Shown here one piece after another: positions 55,261 through 63,986 of a stretch of 64,000 bases of DNA (within the stretch, counting starts at the first letter, position 1; each line of letters begins with the position of its first letter). The notes beneath the pieces are model-generated. The model had not been told where the DNA came from and searched no databases. It saw nothing but the letters and a program-made list of their open reading frames with translations. Source of the DNA: DATCMA01 sp036563645 (GTDB taxonomy: Bacteria; Actinomycetota; Actinomycetes; Mycobacteriales; Micromonosporaceae); assembly GCA_036563645.1 (NCBI GenBank), contig DATCMA010000022.1, positions 1-64,000 of the forward strand. The letters run 5' to 3'. The position numbers were made by a program, and so were the translations under genes.

Positions 55261-55500
55261 GTGTCGCGCGCTGCCGGCACGGCGGGTGTGTCGTACGACA
55301 GTGGCGAACGCGGCTCGGAACACGTGGACCACGATCATCGCGCCGGGTGGGTCCGCGGGTTACTCTGCTTCAACTGCAACAGTGGTCTCGGTCCAGACCG
55401 CGGCGCGCGGTCGCGGCTGGTCAAAGCGATCACGTATTTGAGGGGAACGACGTGGCAGCGGGTTTTGATCCATCCGGGCGGCTACCAGACGTGTTCATGA
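55261..55500 (+). pseudogene. Degenerate endonuclease VII-like fragment between pup and prcB
   Basis: A 79-codon frame from GTG 55261 encodes SEHVDHDHRAGWVRGLLCFN, then CNSGLGPDRGARSRLVKAITYL: the recombination-endonuclease-VII beta-beta-alpha metal core (DHDHxxGxVRGLLC) with one zinc pair, CFNC. The expected first zinc pair (CxxC before the VDHDH) reads S-Y-D-S, and the usual N-terminal half is missing, with a stop codon just upstream in frame. It overlaps the prcB start by 49 bp in another frame. I read it as a decaying gene; endonuclease VII-like genes at this position occur in other actinobacteria as I recall. Confidence 0.55.
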
Positions 55501-56291
55501 ACCTGGGAACGTCCTCGTTCACCCACTTCTTGAGCGTGGTCGCTCCCGATTTGTTGCCGGGTCGTCGGCCGCTGCCGCCCGGGCTGGCTGCGGATATCGC
55601 ACCGGATGCCACCACCATCGTCGCCTTGACCTGCGCCGAAGGCGTGGTGATGGCGGGCGACCGCCGCGCGACGATGGGCAACTTGATCGCCAGCCGGGAC
55701 ATCGAGAAAGTGCACCCCGCCGACGCGTACTCGCTGATCGGGGTCGCCGGCACCGCGGGGATCGGCATCGAGCTCATGCGACTGTTCCAGGTGGAGCTCG
55801 AGCACTACGAGAAGATCGAAGGCGCGGTGCTGTCGCTGGACGGCAAGGCGAACCGCCTGGCGTCGATGATCCGGGGGAACCTCGGGGCGGCGATGCAAGG
55901 GCTGGCGGTGATCCCGCTGTTCGCCGGCTACGATCTCGCCGCCACGGATCCGGCCCGCGCGGGACGGATCTTCAGTTTCGACGTGACCGGTGGCCCCTAC
56001 GAGGAGACCGGCTACCAAGCGGTAGGCTCCGGGGCGCTGTTCGCCCGCTCGGCCCTCAAGAAGCGGTATCGGCCGGGGCTGAGCTTGCAGGAGGCGATTC
56101 GGCTGGCGGTCGAGGCGCTGTATGACGCGGCGGATGACGACACCGCCACCGGCGGTCCGGACCTATCCCGCAAGATCTATCCGGTGGTGATGACGGCAAC
56201 CGCGGAGGGCACGCATCGGCTGACCGAGGAGGAGGCCGCCGCGGTCGCCGAAGCGGTAGTCGCCGGCCGGATGGAGAACCCTGGCGGCTGA
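55452..56291 (+). CDS. prcB: Proteasome beta subunit PrcB
   Basis: 279-aa precursor; GTG 55452 with AGGGGA upstream. Propeptide of 53 residues (GRLPDVFMNLGTSSFTHFL...), then mature N-terminal nucleophile Thr54 in DATTIVALTCAEG. Active-site Lys is in GDRRATMGNLIASRDIEKVH; DVTGG, GSGALFARSALKK and ALYDAADDDTATGG are conserved. The residue before the nucleophile is Ala instead of the usual Gly. Forms the inner rings of the 20S core with PrcA. Confidence 0.95.
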   Translation: MAAGFDPSGRLPDVFMNLGTSSFTHFLSVVAPDLLPGRRPLPPGLAADIAPDATTIVALTCAEGVVMAGDRRATMGNLIASRDIEKVHPADAYSLIGVAGTAGIGIELMRLFQVELEHYEKIEGAVLSLDGKANRLASMIRGNLGAAMQGLAVIPLFAGYDLAATDPARAGRIFSFDVTGGPYEETGYQAVGSGALFARSALKKRYRPGLSLQEAIRLAVEALYDAADDDTATGGPDLSRKIYPVVMTATAEGTHRLTEEEAAAVAEAVVAGRMENPGG

Positions 56292-56344
56292 TCATCACGA
56301 TTGCGCGCAGTCCCATGACGTTCAGGCTGAAGGAGAGCGCCGCC

Positions 56345-57172
56345 GTGGCAATGCAGTTCTACGCCTCGCCCGAGCAGATCATGCGGGACCGCTCCGAGCT
56401 TGCCCGCAAGGGCATCGCCCGAGGGCGGAGCGCGGTGGTGCTCAGCTACGAGGGCGGGGTGCTGTTCGTGGCGGAGAACCTGTCGAGCGCCTTGCACAAG
56501 GTCAGCGAGATCTACGACAGGATCGGCTTCGCCGCGGTGGGGCGCTACAACGAGTTCGAGAACCTCCGCCGGGCCGGGGTGCGGATGGCTGACCTCAACG
56601 GGTTCAGCTACGACCGGCGTGACGTGACTGGGCGGGCGTTGGCCAACGCGTACGCGCAAACCCTCGGCGCGATCTTCACCGAGCACTCCAAACCGTTCGA
56701 GGTGGAGCTGTGCGTGGCCGAGGTGGGCAACTCCCCTGAGGAAGACGAGATCTACCGGCTCACCTACGACGGGTCGGTCAACGACGAGCCCGGCTGCATG
56801 GCGATGGGCGGCCAAGCCGAGGCGATCTCCGGGGTGTTGCGGGCCAACTACCGCCCCGATATGTCGCTGCGGGAGGCGATTCGGCTGGCGGTCCAAGCGC
56901 TGGGCAGCGTCGGTGGGGAAGGCGGTGCGCCGCGCACCATCGCCGCCAACCAGCTGGAGGTGGCGATCCTGGATCGGCGCCGCCGCGGGCGTACCTTCCG
57001 GCGGATCACCGGGGCCGCGCTGACCGAGCTGCTCGACCAGCCGCCCGCGCAAGGGGCGGAAGCCCAGGACACCTCGGGCCCGCAGCCGGGCCCCGAGAAA
57101 CCGACGGCGTCCGCCGCGTCGACAGACACGGAAGGCACGGAGCAGGACACCGGCGGCGAAGCCGGCGCGTAG
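56345..57172 (+). CDS. prcA: Proteasome alpha subunit PrcA
   Basis: 275-aa subunit; GTG 56345 with AAGGAGAG about 10 nt upstream, giving MAMQFYASPEQIMRDRSEL, the gating N-terminus. The H0 helix and RKGIARGRSAVVLSYEGGVL follow; GRYNEFENLRRAGVRMAD and TYDGSVNDEPGCMAMGG are conserved. The C-terminal about 45 residues are a Pro/Thr/Glu/Gly-rich tail absent from some homologues. Forms the outer rings that receive Mpa. Confidence 0.95.
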   Translation: MAMQFYASPEQIMRDRSELARKGIARGRSAVVLSYEGGVLFVAENLSSALHKVSEIYDRIGFAAVGRYNEFENLRRAGVRMADLNGFSYDRRDVTGRALANAYAQTLGAIFTEHSKPFEVELCVAEVGNSPEEDEIYRLTYDGSVNDEPGCMAMGGQAEAISGVLRANYRPDMSLREAIRLAVQALGSVGGEGGAPRTIAANQLEVAILDRRRRGRTFRRITGAALTELLDQPPAQGAEAQDTSGPQPGPEKPTASAASTDTEGTEQDTGGEAGA

Positions 57173-57173
57173 T

Positions 57174-57190
57174 GCGGGCGGGCGCCCGCC
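57174..57190. terminator. Short hairpin between prcA and rmlB
   Basis: GCGGGC (57174-57179) and GCCCGC (57184-57189) with loop GGGC, between the convergent prcA and rmlB 3' ends; weak, no T-tract. Confidence 0.35.
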
Positions 57191-57194
57191 GCGG

Positions 57195-58202
57195 CTAGAC
57201 GGGGAGGAGCCGCGCTTTCAGCGGCTCCCACCACGCCCGGTTGTCGCGATACCAGCGGATGGTCTCCGCTAACCCGCGATCCAGGTCGATGCTGGGCGTG
57301 AACCCGAGCTCTCGGCGGATCTTCGTGCTGTCCAGGGAGTAGCGGCGGTCGTGGCCTTTCCGGTCCGTCACGCTGATCACCTGGTCCCAGCTCGCCCCGC
57401 ACGCCGCCAACAGCCGCCCGGTCAGCTCCCGGTTGGTGAGTTCCGTGCCGCCCGCGATGTGGTAGATCTCGCCGGCGCGGCCGTAGAGCTGCACGAGCGC
57501 GATCCCCACACAGTGGTCGTGGACGTGGAGCCAGTCCCGCACGTGGCCGCCGTCGCCGTAGAGCGGGAGGGGAACACCGTCCAGCAGATTGGTGACGAAC
57601 CGGGGGATGAGCTTGTCCGGGGTCTGATATGGCCCGTAGTTGTTCGAGCAGCGGGTGATGACCACGTCTAGCCCGTGGGTGCGGTGGTAGGCCAGGGCCA
57701 CGAGGTCCGCGCTGGCTTTCGAGGCGGCATACGGGGAGGTTGGCGCCAGCGGCCGATCCTCCGTCCACGACCCCTCCTCGATCGAGCCGTACACCTCGTC
57801 GGTGGAGATGTGGACGAAGCGGGCGGTGCCGTGGCGCAGCGCCGCGTCGAGGAGAGTTTGCGTGCCGAGGACGTTGGTCACGACGAACGGCCGCGCCCCG
57901 GCGATCGAGCGATCCACGTGGGACTCGGCCGCGAAATGCACGATCACGTCGTGCCCGGCGACGACCTCGTCGACAAGGGGGGCGTCGCAGATGTCGCCGC
58001 GCACGCACCGCAGCCGCGGATCGTCGCGCACCGGGGCGAGGCTCGCCCAGGTGCCGGAGTAGGTCAGCTTGTCCAGCACGGTCACCGTGGTCGGGGCGAG
58101 GTCAGGCGCGGCTTGCCCATCGGGGGCGGTGGGCACGCCGAGCAGCATGCGCACGTACGCCGAACCGATGAAGCCCGCCCCGCCGGTGACGAGGATTCTC
58201 AC
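57195..58202 (-). CDS. rmlB: dTDP-glucose 4,6-dehydratase RmlB
   Basis: 335-aa short-chain dehydrogenase-type enzyme of dTDP-rhamnose/deoxysugar synthesis. GTG 58202. NAD site GGAGFIGSAYVR; active site TDEVYGSIEEG (Thr, Asp, Glu); YxxxK in SPYAASKASADLV; FAAESHVDRSI and RCSNNYGPYQTPDKLIPRF are RmlB-specific. No rmlA, C or D is adjacent. It is embedded, on the opposite strand, between prcA and pafA. Confidence 0.93.
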   Translation of the reverse strand: MRILVTGGAGFIGSAYVRMLLGVPTAPDGQAAPDLAPTTVTVLDKLTYSGTWASLAPVRDDPRLRCVRGDICDAPLVDEVVAGHDVIVHFAAESHVDRSIAGARPFVVTNVLGTQTLLDAALRHGTARFVHISTDEVYGSIEEGSWTEDRPLAPTSPYAASKASADLVALAYHRTHGLDVVITRCSNNYGPYQTPDKLIPRFVTNLLDGVPLPLYGDGGHVRDWLHVHDHCVGIALVQLYGRAGEIYHIAGGTELTNRELTGRLLAACGASWDQVISVTDRKGHDRRYSLDSTKIRRELGFTPSIDLDRGLAETIRWYRDNRAWWEPLKARLLPV

Positions 58203-58380
58203 GGGTGCGCGAGTGTAGCCGGCACGCGGGGGCCGCGGTCGCCTCGCGCGCCCCGCCAGGGCACCGGGCCAGCCCTCACGGGGAGCGCGGGCGGGGCGCC
58301 GTCGAGTTTTTTTCCGCACGTTACGGGACAGTCCGCGTCTGAGGTGACCAATCGTCGGTGTGGGCGGCTACTGTCTGGAC

Positions 58381-59739
58381 ATGGAACGGCGCATCTTCGG
58401 CCTCGAAACCGAGTACGGGGTCACCTGTACCTACCGCGGGCAGCGGCGGCTGTCCCCCGATGAGGTGGCCCGCTACCTGTTCCGCCGAGTAGTGTCGTGG
58501 GGACGCTCCAGCAACGTGTTCCTGCGTAACGGTGCCCGCCTGTACCTCGACGTGGGTTCCCACCCGGAGTACGCCACCCCGGAGTGCGACTCCGTGATCG
58601 ACCTAGTGACCCACGACCGGGCCGGGGAACGGATCCTCGAAGGGCTGCTCATCGACGCCGAGAAGCGCCTCCATGACGAGGGGATCGCGGGAGAAATCTA
58701 CCTGTTCAAGAACAACACCGACTCCGCCGGCAACTCCTACGGCTGCCACGAGAACTACCTCGTCTCCCGTCACGGGGAGTTCGGGCGTATCGCTGATGTG
58801 CTCATTCCCTTCCTCGTCACCCGCCAGCTGATCTGCGGCGCGGGGAAGGTGCTGCAAACCCCGCGGGGGGCGGTCTACTGCCTGTCGCAGCGGGCCGAGC
58901 ACATCTGGGAAGGGGTCTCTTCGGCGACCACCCGCTCCCGGCCGATCATCAACACCCGCGACGAGCCGCACGCGGACGCGGAACGCTACCGCCGGCTGCA
59001 CGTCATCGTCGGCGACTCGAACATGAACGAAGTGACCACCATGCTCAAGGTCGGCACGGTGGACATCGTGCTGCGGATGATCGAGGCGGGTGTGGCGATG
59101 CGGGACCTGACCTTGGAGAACCCGATCCGGGCGATCCGCGAGGTCTCCCACGACATCACCGGCCGACGGAAAATCCGGCTCGCCTCAAACAAAGAGATCA
59201 GCGCGCTGGAGATCCAGCAGGAGTACCTGAGCAAGGCGGTCGACTTCGTCGAGCGGCGCGGCGGTGACCAGACCGCGAAGCGGGTCGTCGAGCTGTGGGG
59301 GCGGGTGCTGCGCGCGGTGGAGACCGGCAACCTGGATCCCGTCGCCCGGGAGATCGACTGGGTGACCAAGCTGCGGCTCATCGAGCAGTACCAGCAGCGC
59401 CACAACCTGCCCCTGTCCCATCCGCGGATCGCGCAGATCGACCTCGCCTACCACGACGTGCGCCGCAACCGCGGCCTGTACGCGCTGCTCGAACGCCGCG
59501 GCCAGGTCGACCGGGTCACCACCGACGTGGAGATCTTCGAGGCGAAGGAGACGCCGCCGCAGACGACCCGGGCGAGGCTGCGCGGGGAGTTCATCCGGCA
59601 CGCTCAGGAGAAGCGTCGGGACTTCACGGTGGACTGGGTGCACCTCAAGCTGAACGATCAAGCGCAGCGGACGGTGCTGTGCAAGGATCCGTTCCGCGCC
59701 CACGACGAGCGGGTCGAACGGCTCATCGCCAGCATGTGA
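58381..59739 (+). CDS. pafA: PafA: Pup-protein ligase
   Basis: 452 aa, the typical length. Ligates the C-terminal Glu of Pup to substrate lysines using ATP. RRIFGLETEYGVT contains the Glu metal ligands; catalytic Asp in RLYLDVGSHPEYATPE (about residue 64); KNNTDSAGNSYGCHENYL and RPIINTRDEPHADAERYRR complete the nucleotide site. ATG 58381. No Dop loop is present. Confidence 0.96.
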   Translation: MERRIFGLETEYGVTCTYRGQRRLSPDEVARYLFRRVVSWGRSSNVFLRNGARLYLDVGSHPEYATPECDSVIDLVTHDRAGERILEGLLIDAEKRLHDEGIAGEIYLFKNNTDSAGNSYGCHENYLVSRHGEFGRIADVLIPFLVTRQLICGAGKVLQTPRGAVYCLSQRAEHIWEGVSSATTRSRPIINTRDEPHADAERYRRLHVIVGDSNMNEVTTMLKVGTVDIVLRMIEAGVAMRDLTLENPIRAIREVSHDITGRRKIRLASNKEISALEIQQEYLSKAVDFVERRGGDQTAKRVVELWGRVLRAVETGNLDPVAREIDWVTKLRLIEQYQQRHNLPLSHPRIAQIDLAYHDVRRNRGLYALLERRGQVDRVTTDVEIFEAKETPPQTTRARLRGEFIRHAQEKRRDFTVDWVHLKLNDQAQRTVLCKDPFRAHDERVERLIASM

Positions 59740-59762
59740 CCGCCGGATAGGCTCGGGGGACT

Positions 59763-59984
59763 ATGGCAACCCCCGAACCGGATGCCCGACGGTCGCGCCA
59801 CGCCGCCGACCGGGAATGGCTGGCGGCGCACCCGGTGGTCGACCGTGTCGAGCGGCGTCGCCGGCGTATCGCCGAGGAGATCGCGCGTAACCGCCGCGGT
59901 GAGTACGTCGTCCCCACCTGGGTCCTCGCGCTGACCTTGGCGTTGGTCGTGGCGGGCTGGCTCGCGTTGATCATCTTCGGGTGA
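59763..59984 (+). CDS. Small single-pass membrane protein (73 aa)
   Basis: ATG 59763, 23 bp after pafA. An Arg-rich cytosolic N-terminus (VERRRRRIAEEIARNRRG) precedes one C-terminal TM helix (VLALTLALVVAGWLALIIF). Tail-anchored topology. No known family; probably co-transcribed with pafA. Confidence 0.55.
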   Translation: MATPEPDARRSRHAADREWLAAHPVVDRVERRRRRIAEEIARNRRGEYVVPTWVLALTLALVVAGWLALIIFG

Positions 59985-60004
59985 TCGGCGCTGGCGGGCG
60001 GCGG

Positions 60005-61087
60005 TCACAGCAGCGACGCGGCGTGTCGGCCAGCGGCGGCCGCGGCGAGGAAGTAGGCGTAGTCGTCGTCGAGCCCTCGCCCCATGGTCGATAAGGGGAC
60101 GGGTGCGGCGCGCAGCGCGGCGTCGAGGCCGTCGCAGGCGACCCGAACGATCCGGTGCCGGTCGGGCATGGCTGCCAGCGCGGCGTCGACGGCGGCGGCG
60201 AGCGCGGGCGGCGCCAGTCCCTCGGGTACGACCAGGTCAGCGCCGGCGAGCGCGACGCGCGCGTAGGCGGTCACGCTGTGGTGCGACACGCCGAAGTGCC
60301 GGGGCCGAGGGTCGGCTGCCGAGATCCGCAGCGACCCGACCGGCCGGCCACCGAGGGTGGCGGCGGCGTTGACGGCTTCTCCGACACTCACCCCGGAGAA
60401 CCCCCACCGGGTGCCGGTGCCGAGGTTGCCCGGCCCCTGCGCCACGATCGCCACGTCGGCGTTGAGGACATGCCGCGCGGCGAGCAGACCACTGTAGACG
60501 TTGGTGGCTTCCAGGTCCCCGCCGAACGCCTGACCGACGGTGATCGTGCCGGCTAGGTGGTCCCGCAGCCCGGCGAGCGTCCGGGAAAACCACGCGGGCA
60601 GCGCCCCGCCGTCGGTCATCACGTAGGCGACCCGGCACCCCGGGCGGTCCGCCAGCACCCCGGCGAGGATCGCCGGCACCGCGGAGTGCAAGTCCGCGGT
60701 CACCACCGGCATGCCGCCTACGTCGTCGGCGTCGACCAGGGCGGCGCGGTGGGGGGAGGCCTCCTCGTCGACCCCGAGCAGGATCGCTTGCAGCGGGGTG
60801 TAGCGGGCCTTGACGAGGTGGCCTGCGTCGCGAGTCGTGCCGTCGTGCGGCGGGTCCGGCGGCAGGCGATCCGGCAGCGCGACCACGAAGGCGTACCCGC
60901 CGGTGCCGAGCCCCATGAGCAGGGCGCCCACGTTGAGCAGAACCCGGTCGCCGGGCTGCGGGTCACCGACGAGCGCCGGGTAGGCCAGGGCCCGCAGCGT
61001 CGTGCCCTCGACCGCGACATCCAGCTCCACCGCGCCGTGCCAGCGGCGCCGGAGCGCCACGACTGTGCCGGATCGCCAGCGCACCAT
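60005..61087 (-). CDS. DUF3866 family protein
   Basis: 360-aa protein from ATG 61087 (AGGG 8 nt upstream). VRWRSGTVVALRRRWHGAVE and LRALAYPALVGDPQPGDRVL start the family; GTGGYAFVVALPD, YVMTDGGALPAWFSRTLAGL, GDLEATNVYSGLLAARHVL, QGPGNLGTGTRWGFSG and HFGVSHHSVTAYARV are conserved blocks. Function is unknown; common next to pafB/pafC in actinobacteria. Divergent from pafBC. Confidence 0.85.
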   Translation of the reverse strand: MVRWRSGTVVALRRRWHGAVELDVAVEGTTLRALAYPALVGDPQPGDRVLLNVGALLMGLGTGGYAFVVALPDRLPPDPPHDGTTRDAGHLVKARYTPLQAILLGVDEEASPHRAALVDADDVGGMPVVTADLHSAVPAILAGVLADRPGCRVAYVMTDGGALPAWFSRTLAGLRDHLAGTITVGQAFGGDLEATNVYSGLLAARHVLNADVAIVAQGPGNLGTGTRWGFSGVSVGEAVNAAATLGGRPVGSLRISAADPRPRHFGVSHHSVTAYARVALAGADLVVPEGLAPPALAAAVDAALAAMPDRHRIVRVACDGLDAALRAAPVPLSTMGRGLDDDYAYFLAAAAAGRHAASLL

Positions 61088-61192
61088 GCCGGGCACCCTA
61101 GTCCGTGCGCCGCGGGCACGGCACCTGGGGCGGCTATCCCCACCGTTCGTTCATGGACTTCCGTCGAGCGGGAAGACTGCTAGCGTCAGGGC

Positions 61193-63238
61193 GTGTCTCA
61201 GGCGCGAACCGAGCGGCTGGTCAACCTGGTGATCTGTTTGCTGTCGACGAAGCGGTTCCTCACCGCCGCGCAGATCGCCGCGACTGTTCCGGGCTACGAG
61301 CACGATCCCGACGATCCCCGTGCCCGCGAGGCGTTTCAGCGGAAGTTCGAACGCGACAAGGCGGAGCTGCGCGAGCTGGGGGTGCCGTTAGAGGTCGGCA
61401 CAAACAGTGTCTTCGACACCGAGCCGGGCTACCGGATCGCGCGGCGCGCCTACGCCTTACCCGAGATCGTGCTGGAGCCGGACGAAGCGGCCGCGGTCGG
61501 TATCGCCGCCCGGCTGTGGCGGCACGCGGAACTGGCCGCGGCAGCCTCCTCAGGGTTGGCGAAGCTGCGCGCCGCCGGGGTGGAGGTGGACCCGCACGCC
61601 ACCTTCGGTGTCGAACCGGTGGTGAGCGTCGACGCAGCGTTCGCGCCGCTGGTCACCGCCGCCCGAGAGCGGCGCGTGGTGACCTTCGACTACCGCGCCC
61701 CGCACCGGGATGAGCCCACAAGCCGGCAACTCCAACCCTGGGGGGTGGTCTGCTGGCGTGGCCGGTGGTACGTCGTCGGCCACGACCTGGACCGCGCGGC
61801 AGCCCGCTGCTTCCGCCTGTCGCGCATCACCGGCACCGTGCGGCCGGTCGGCCCCGCGCACGCCTATCCGCCCCCACCGTCGACAGAGGAGCTGCTGCGC
61901 TACGTCGCGAGCTGGGCGGAGCCAGCTGAGCCGACCAAGGAGGCGATCCTGCTGGTCCGCCCCGGGCGTGCCGCGGGGTTGCGTCGGCGTGCCGCGGAGT
62001 CGACCCCCGCCGGCGACGGGGACCGGCTCGTGCTGCGGTACACCGACACGGAGACCGTGGCCGGGCTGCTCGCCGGGTACGGCGCCGACGTCCGGGTGCT
62101 CGATCCCCCGGAGCTGCGGGATGCGGTCATCTACCGGCTGAAGGAGACCGCCGCGCGCCACCACCCCACCGCCGGCGGCAGCCCTCCGGTGGGGCGAGCC
62201 GACGCCGGCGAGCCCGCGACTGCCCGCTCCCGGGATGCCGCCCGCGCACCCACCGCCGCGGCGCGCGGCCCGCAGCCGGCTGCGGATCGACTCGTCCGGC
62301 TGCTCACCCTCGTGCCGTACCTGCTCAACCGTCCCGGTGTCGCCCTGGCCCAGGTCGCGGAGGCCTTCGGCACCGATGAGCGGCAGATCCGCGCCGACTT
62401 GAAGCTGCTGTGGATGTGCGGTCTGCCCGGCTACGGGCCCGGCGACTTGATCGATATGGCGTTTGACGGGGACCGCGTCACCCTCACCTACGACGCCGGC
62501 ATCAACCGTCCGCTGCGGCTGACCCCCGATGAGGCGCTCGCCTTGGTGGTGGCGCTGCGGATGTTGGCGGAGACCCCGGGGATGGCCCACCGCGACGCCG
62601 TCAAGCGCGCCCTAGCCAAGATCGAAGACGCGGCGGGGGACGCCGCACAACCCCCCGTGGCGGTGCGGATGCCGAGGAGTGACCCGCGCATCGACCGGCT
62701 GCGCGCCGCTGTCGAGCGGGGTCGGGCGTTGCACCTCACCTACTACACGGCCACGCGGGACGTGACCACTGAGCGGGTCGTCGACCCGCTGCGGGTGCTC
62801 ATGGTCGGCGGACGCGCCTATCTTGAGGCGTGGTGTCGGCAGGCGGAGGCGGTCCGGCTGTTCCGCGCGGACCGCATCGACGCGTTGACCGAGCTCGACG
62901 AGCCGGCGCGGCCACCGGCGCAGGCCCGCGCCCAGGAAGTCAGCGGCGAGGTGTTCCGGCCTGGCCCCGACTTGCCGCTGGTGACCTTCAGCGTCACCCG
63001 CGCCGGTCGGTGGATCACCGAGTACTACCCGTGTGAGGAGGTCCAGCGAGGCCCGGGCGAGCTGTGGACGGTGGCGATGCGGGTCGCTGACCTGCGCTGG
63101 GCGCGTCGGTTCGCCCTCGGTCTCGGGCCGGACGTGACGGTGACCTCACCACCGGAGTTGGTGGCGGCGATCCACGAGGAGGCGATAGCCGCGCTGGAGG
63201 CGTACGCCGTCCCCGGGCCGGTGGCCGTCGACAGCTAG
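61193..63238 (+). CDS. pafBC: PafBC fusion: WYL-domain DNA-damage transcription activator
   Basis: 681-aa protein; GTG 61193. PafB half: winged HTH (LVNLVICLLSTKRFLTAAQI) about 1-80, WYL domain about 150-225 (QPWGVVCWRGRWYVVGHDLD), WCX about 240-320. A Pro/Ala-rich linker at about 325-360 joins the PafC half: HTH (LVRLLTLVPYLLNRPGVALA), WYL about 500-570 (DPLRVLMVGGRAYLEAWC), WCX to the end. PafB and PafC are usually separate proteins forming a heterodimer that turns on RecA-independent repair genes in mycobacteria; fused forms are known in some actinobacteria. Confidence 0.93.
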   Translation: MSQARTERLVNLVICLLSTKRFLTAAQIAATVPGYEHDPDDPRAREAFQRKFERDKAELRELGVPLEVGTNSVFDTEPGYRIARRAYALPEIVLEPDEAAAVGIAARLWRHAELAAAASSGLAKLRAAGVEVDPHATFGVEPVVSVDAAFAPLVTAARERRVVTFDYRAPHRDEPTSRQLQPWGVVCWRGRWYVVGHDLDRAAARCFRLSRITGTVRPVGPAHAYPPPPSTEELLRYVASWAEPAEPTKEAILLVRPGRAAGLRRRAAESTPAGDGDRLVLRYTDTETVAGLLAGYGADVRVLDPPELRDAVIYRLKETAARHHPTAGGSPPVGRADAGEPATARSRDAARAPTAAARGPQPAADRLVRLLTLVPYLLNRPGVALAQVAEAFGTDERQIRADLKLLWMCGLPGYGPGDLIDMAFDGDRVTLTYDAGINRPLRLTPDEALALVVALRMLAETPGMAHRDAVKRALAKIEDAAGDAAQPPVAVRMPRSDPRIDRLRAAVERGRALHLTYYTATRDVTTERVVDPLRVLMVGGRAYLEAWCRQAEAVRLFRADRIDALTELDEPARPPAQARAQEVSGEVFRPGPDLPLVTFSVTRAGRWITEYYPCEEVQRGPGELWTVAMRVADLRWARRFALGLGPDVTVTSPPELVAAIHEEAIAALEAYAVPGPVAVDS

Positions 63239-63248
63239 GCTGACCGGC

Positions 63249-63503
63249 GTGGTGACCGGGATCGTGCTCACGGCCGTTGCGCTCGCGCTGGTTGGCCTCG
63301 CGGTGGCCGTCCGGCGGGTGCTGACCAGGTGGCGAGGGCTGCTGCGCGCCGCGCAGGCGTGCGCGCCGCAGCAGGCACAGGTCGCGGCGCTCGCGACGCG
63401 GGCGCGCCAGCTGGCGGAACGCGCCGAGACGATCGCGGCGCAGGCCGACGGCCTGGCACGCGCGCCGCGTGGCCCGTCGCGAGTGACGCGGGTGAATCGG
63501 TAA
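63249..63503 (+). CDS. Small membrane-anchored helical protein (84 aa)
   Basis: GTG 63249, 10 bp after pafBC. One N-terminal TM helix (IVLTAVALALVGLAVAVR), then an Ala/Arg/Gln-rich helix (QVAALATRARQLAERAETIAAQ). No recognised family; position between pafBC and tatA suggests co-transcription. Confidence 0.55.
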   Translation: MVTGIVLTAVALALVGLAVAVRRVLTRWRGLLRAAQACAPQQAQVAALATRARQLAERAETIAAQADGLARAPRGPSRVTRVNR

Positions 63504-63659
63504 GCCGGCGGATATCTCGTCTCGACCGTTGACTGTCGTCACCGTGTGGCCGAGACTGCACAGGCCGGGCGTCGTCCGGCCCGGTGGCGCACGACCTGGC
63601 CCCTCGTACGATGGGCACGGGCACCACCGCTGAACTGGCCGAACAAGTCTGGAGCAACC

Positions 63660-63923
63660 ATGGGCGCACTCAAGCCGTGGCACATCGCCGTCCTCGTGGT
63701 CGTGCTGATCTTGCTGTTTGGTTCGAAGCGACTGCCGGACGCGGCGCGCGCGCTCGGCCGATCGCTGCGGATCATCAAGGCGGAGACGCGGAGCTTGGCC
63801 GACGACAGCGACCTCGCCACCAAGGCCGACGCGCAGGTCGCCCGTCAGCCGCTGCCGCCGACGGACCAGCCGTCGGCTACTCCGACGGCTGACCCAGCCC
63901 GGCGGGTGCAGGACCACACCTGA
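63660..63923 (+). CDS. tatA: Twin-arginine translocase subunit TatA
   Basis: 87-aa protein; ATG 63660 with GGAGCAACC. TM helix PWHIAVLVVVLILLFGSKRLP with the FGxxxLP hinge, amphipathic helix DAARALGRSLRIIKAETRSL, acidic-to-Pro-rich tail. Forms the pore of the Tat pathway that exports folded proteins; it typically lies between pafC and tatC in actinobacteria. Confidence 0.93.
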   Translation: MGALKPWHIAVLVVVLILLFGSKRLPDAARALGRSLRIIKAETRSLADDSDLATKADAQVARQPLPPTDQPSATPTADPARRVQDHT

Positions 63924-63986
63924 TCCCGAGGCGGGCAGCACGCCATACCCCCTGGTTATCGACGAAGCACAGCCGAGAGGCATCCC

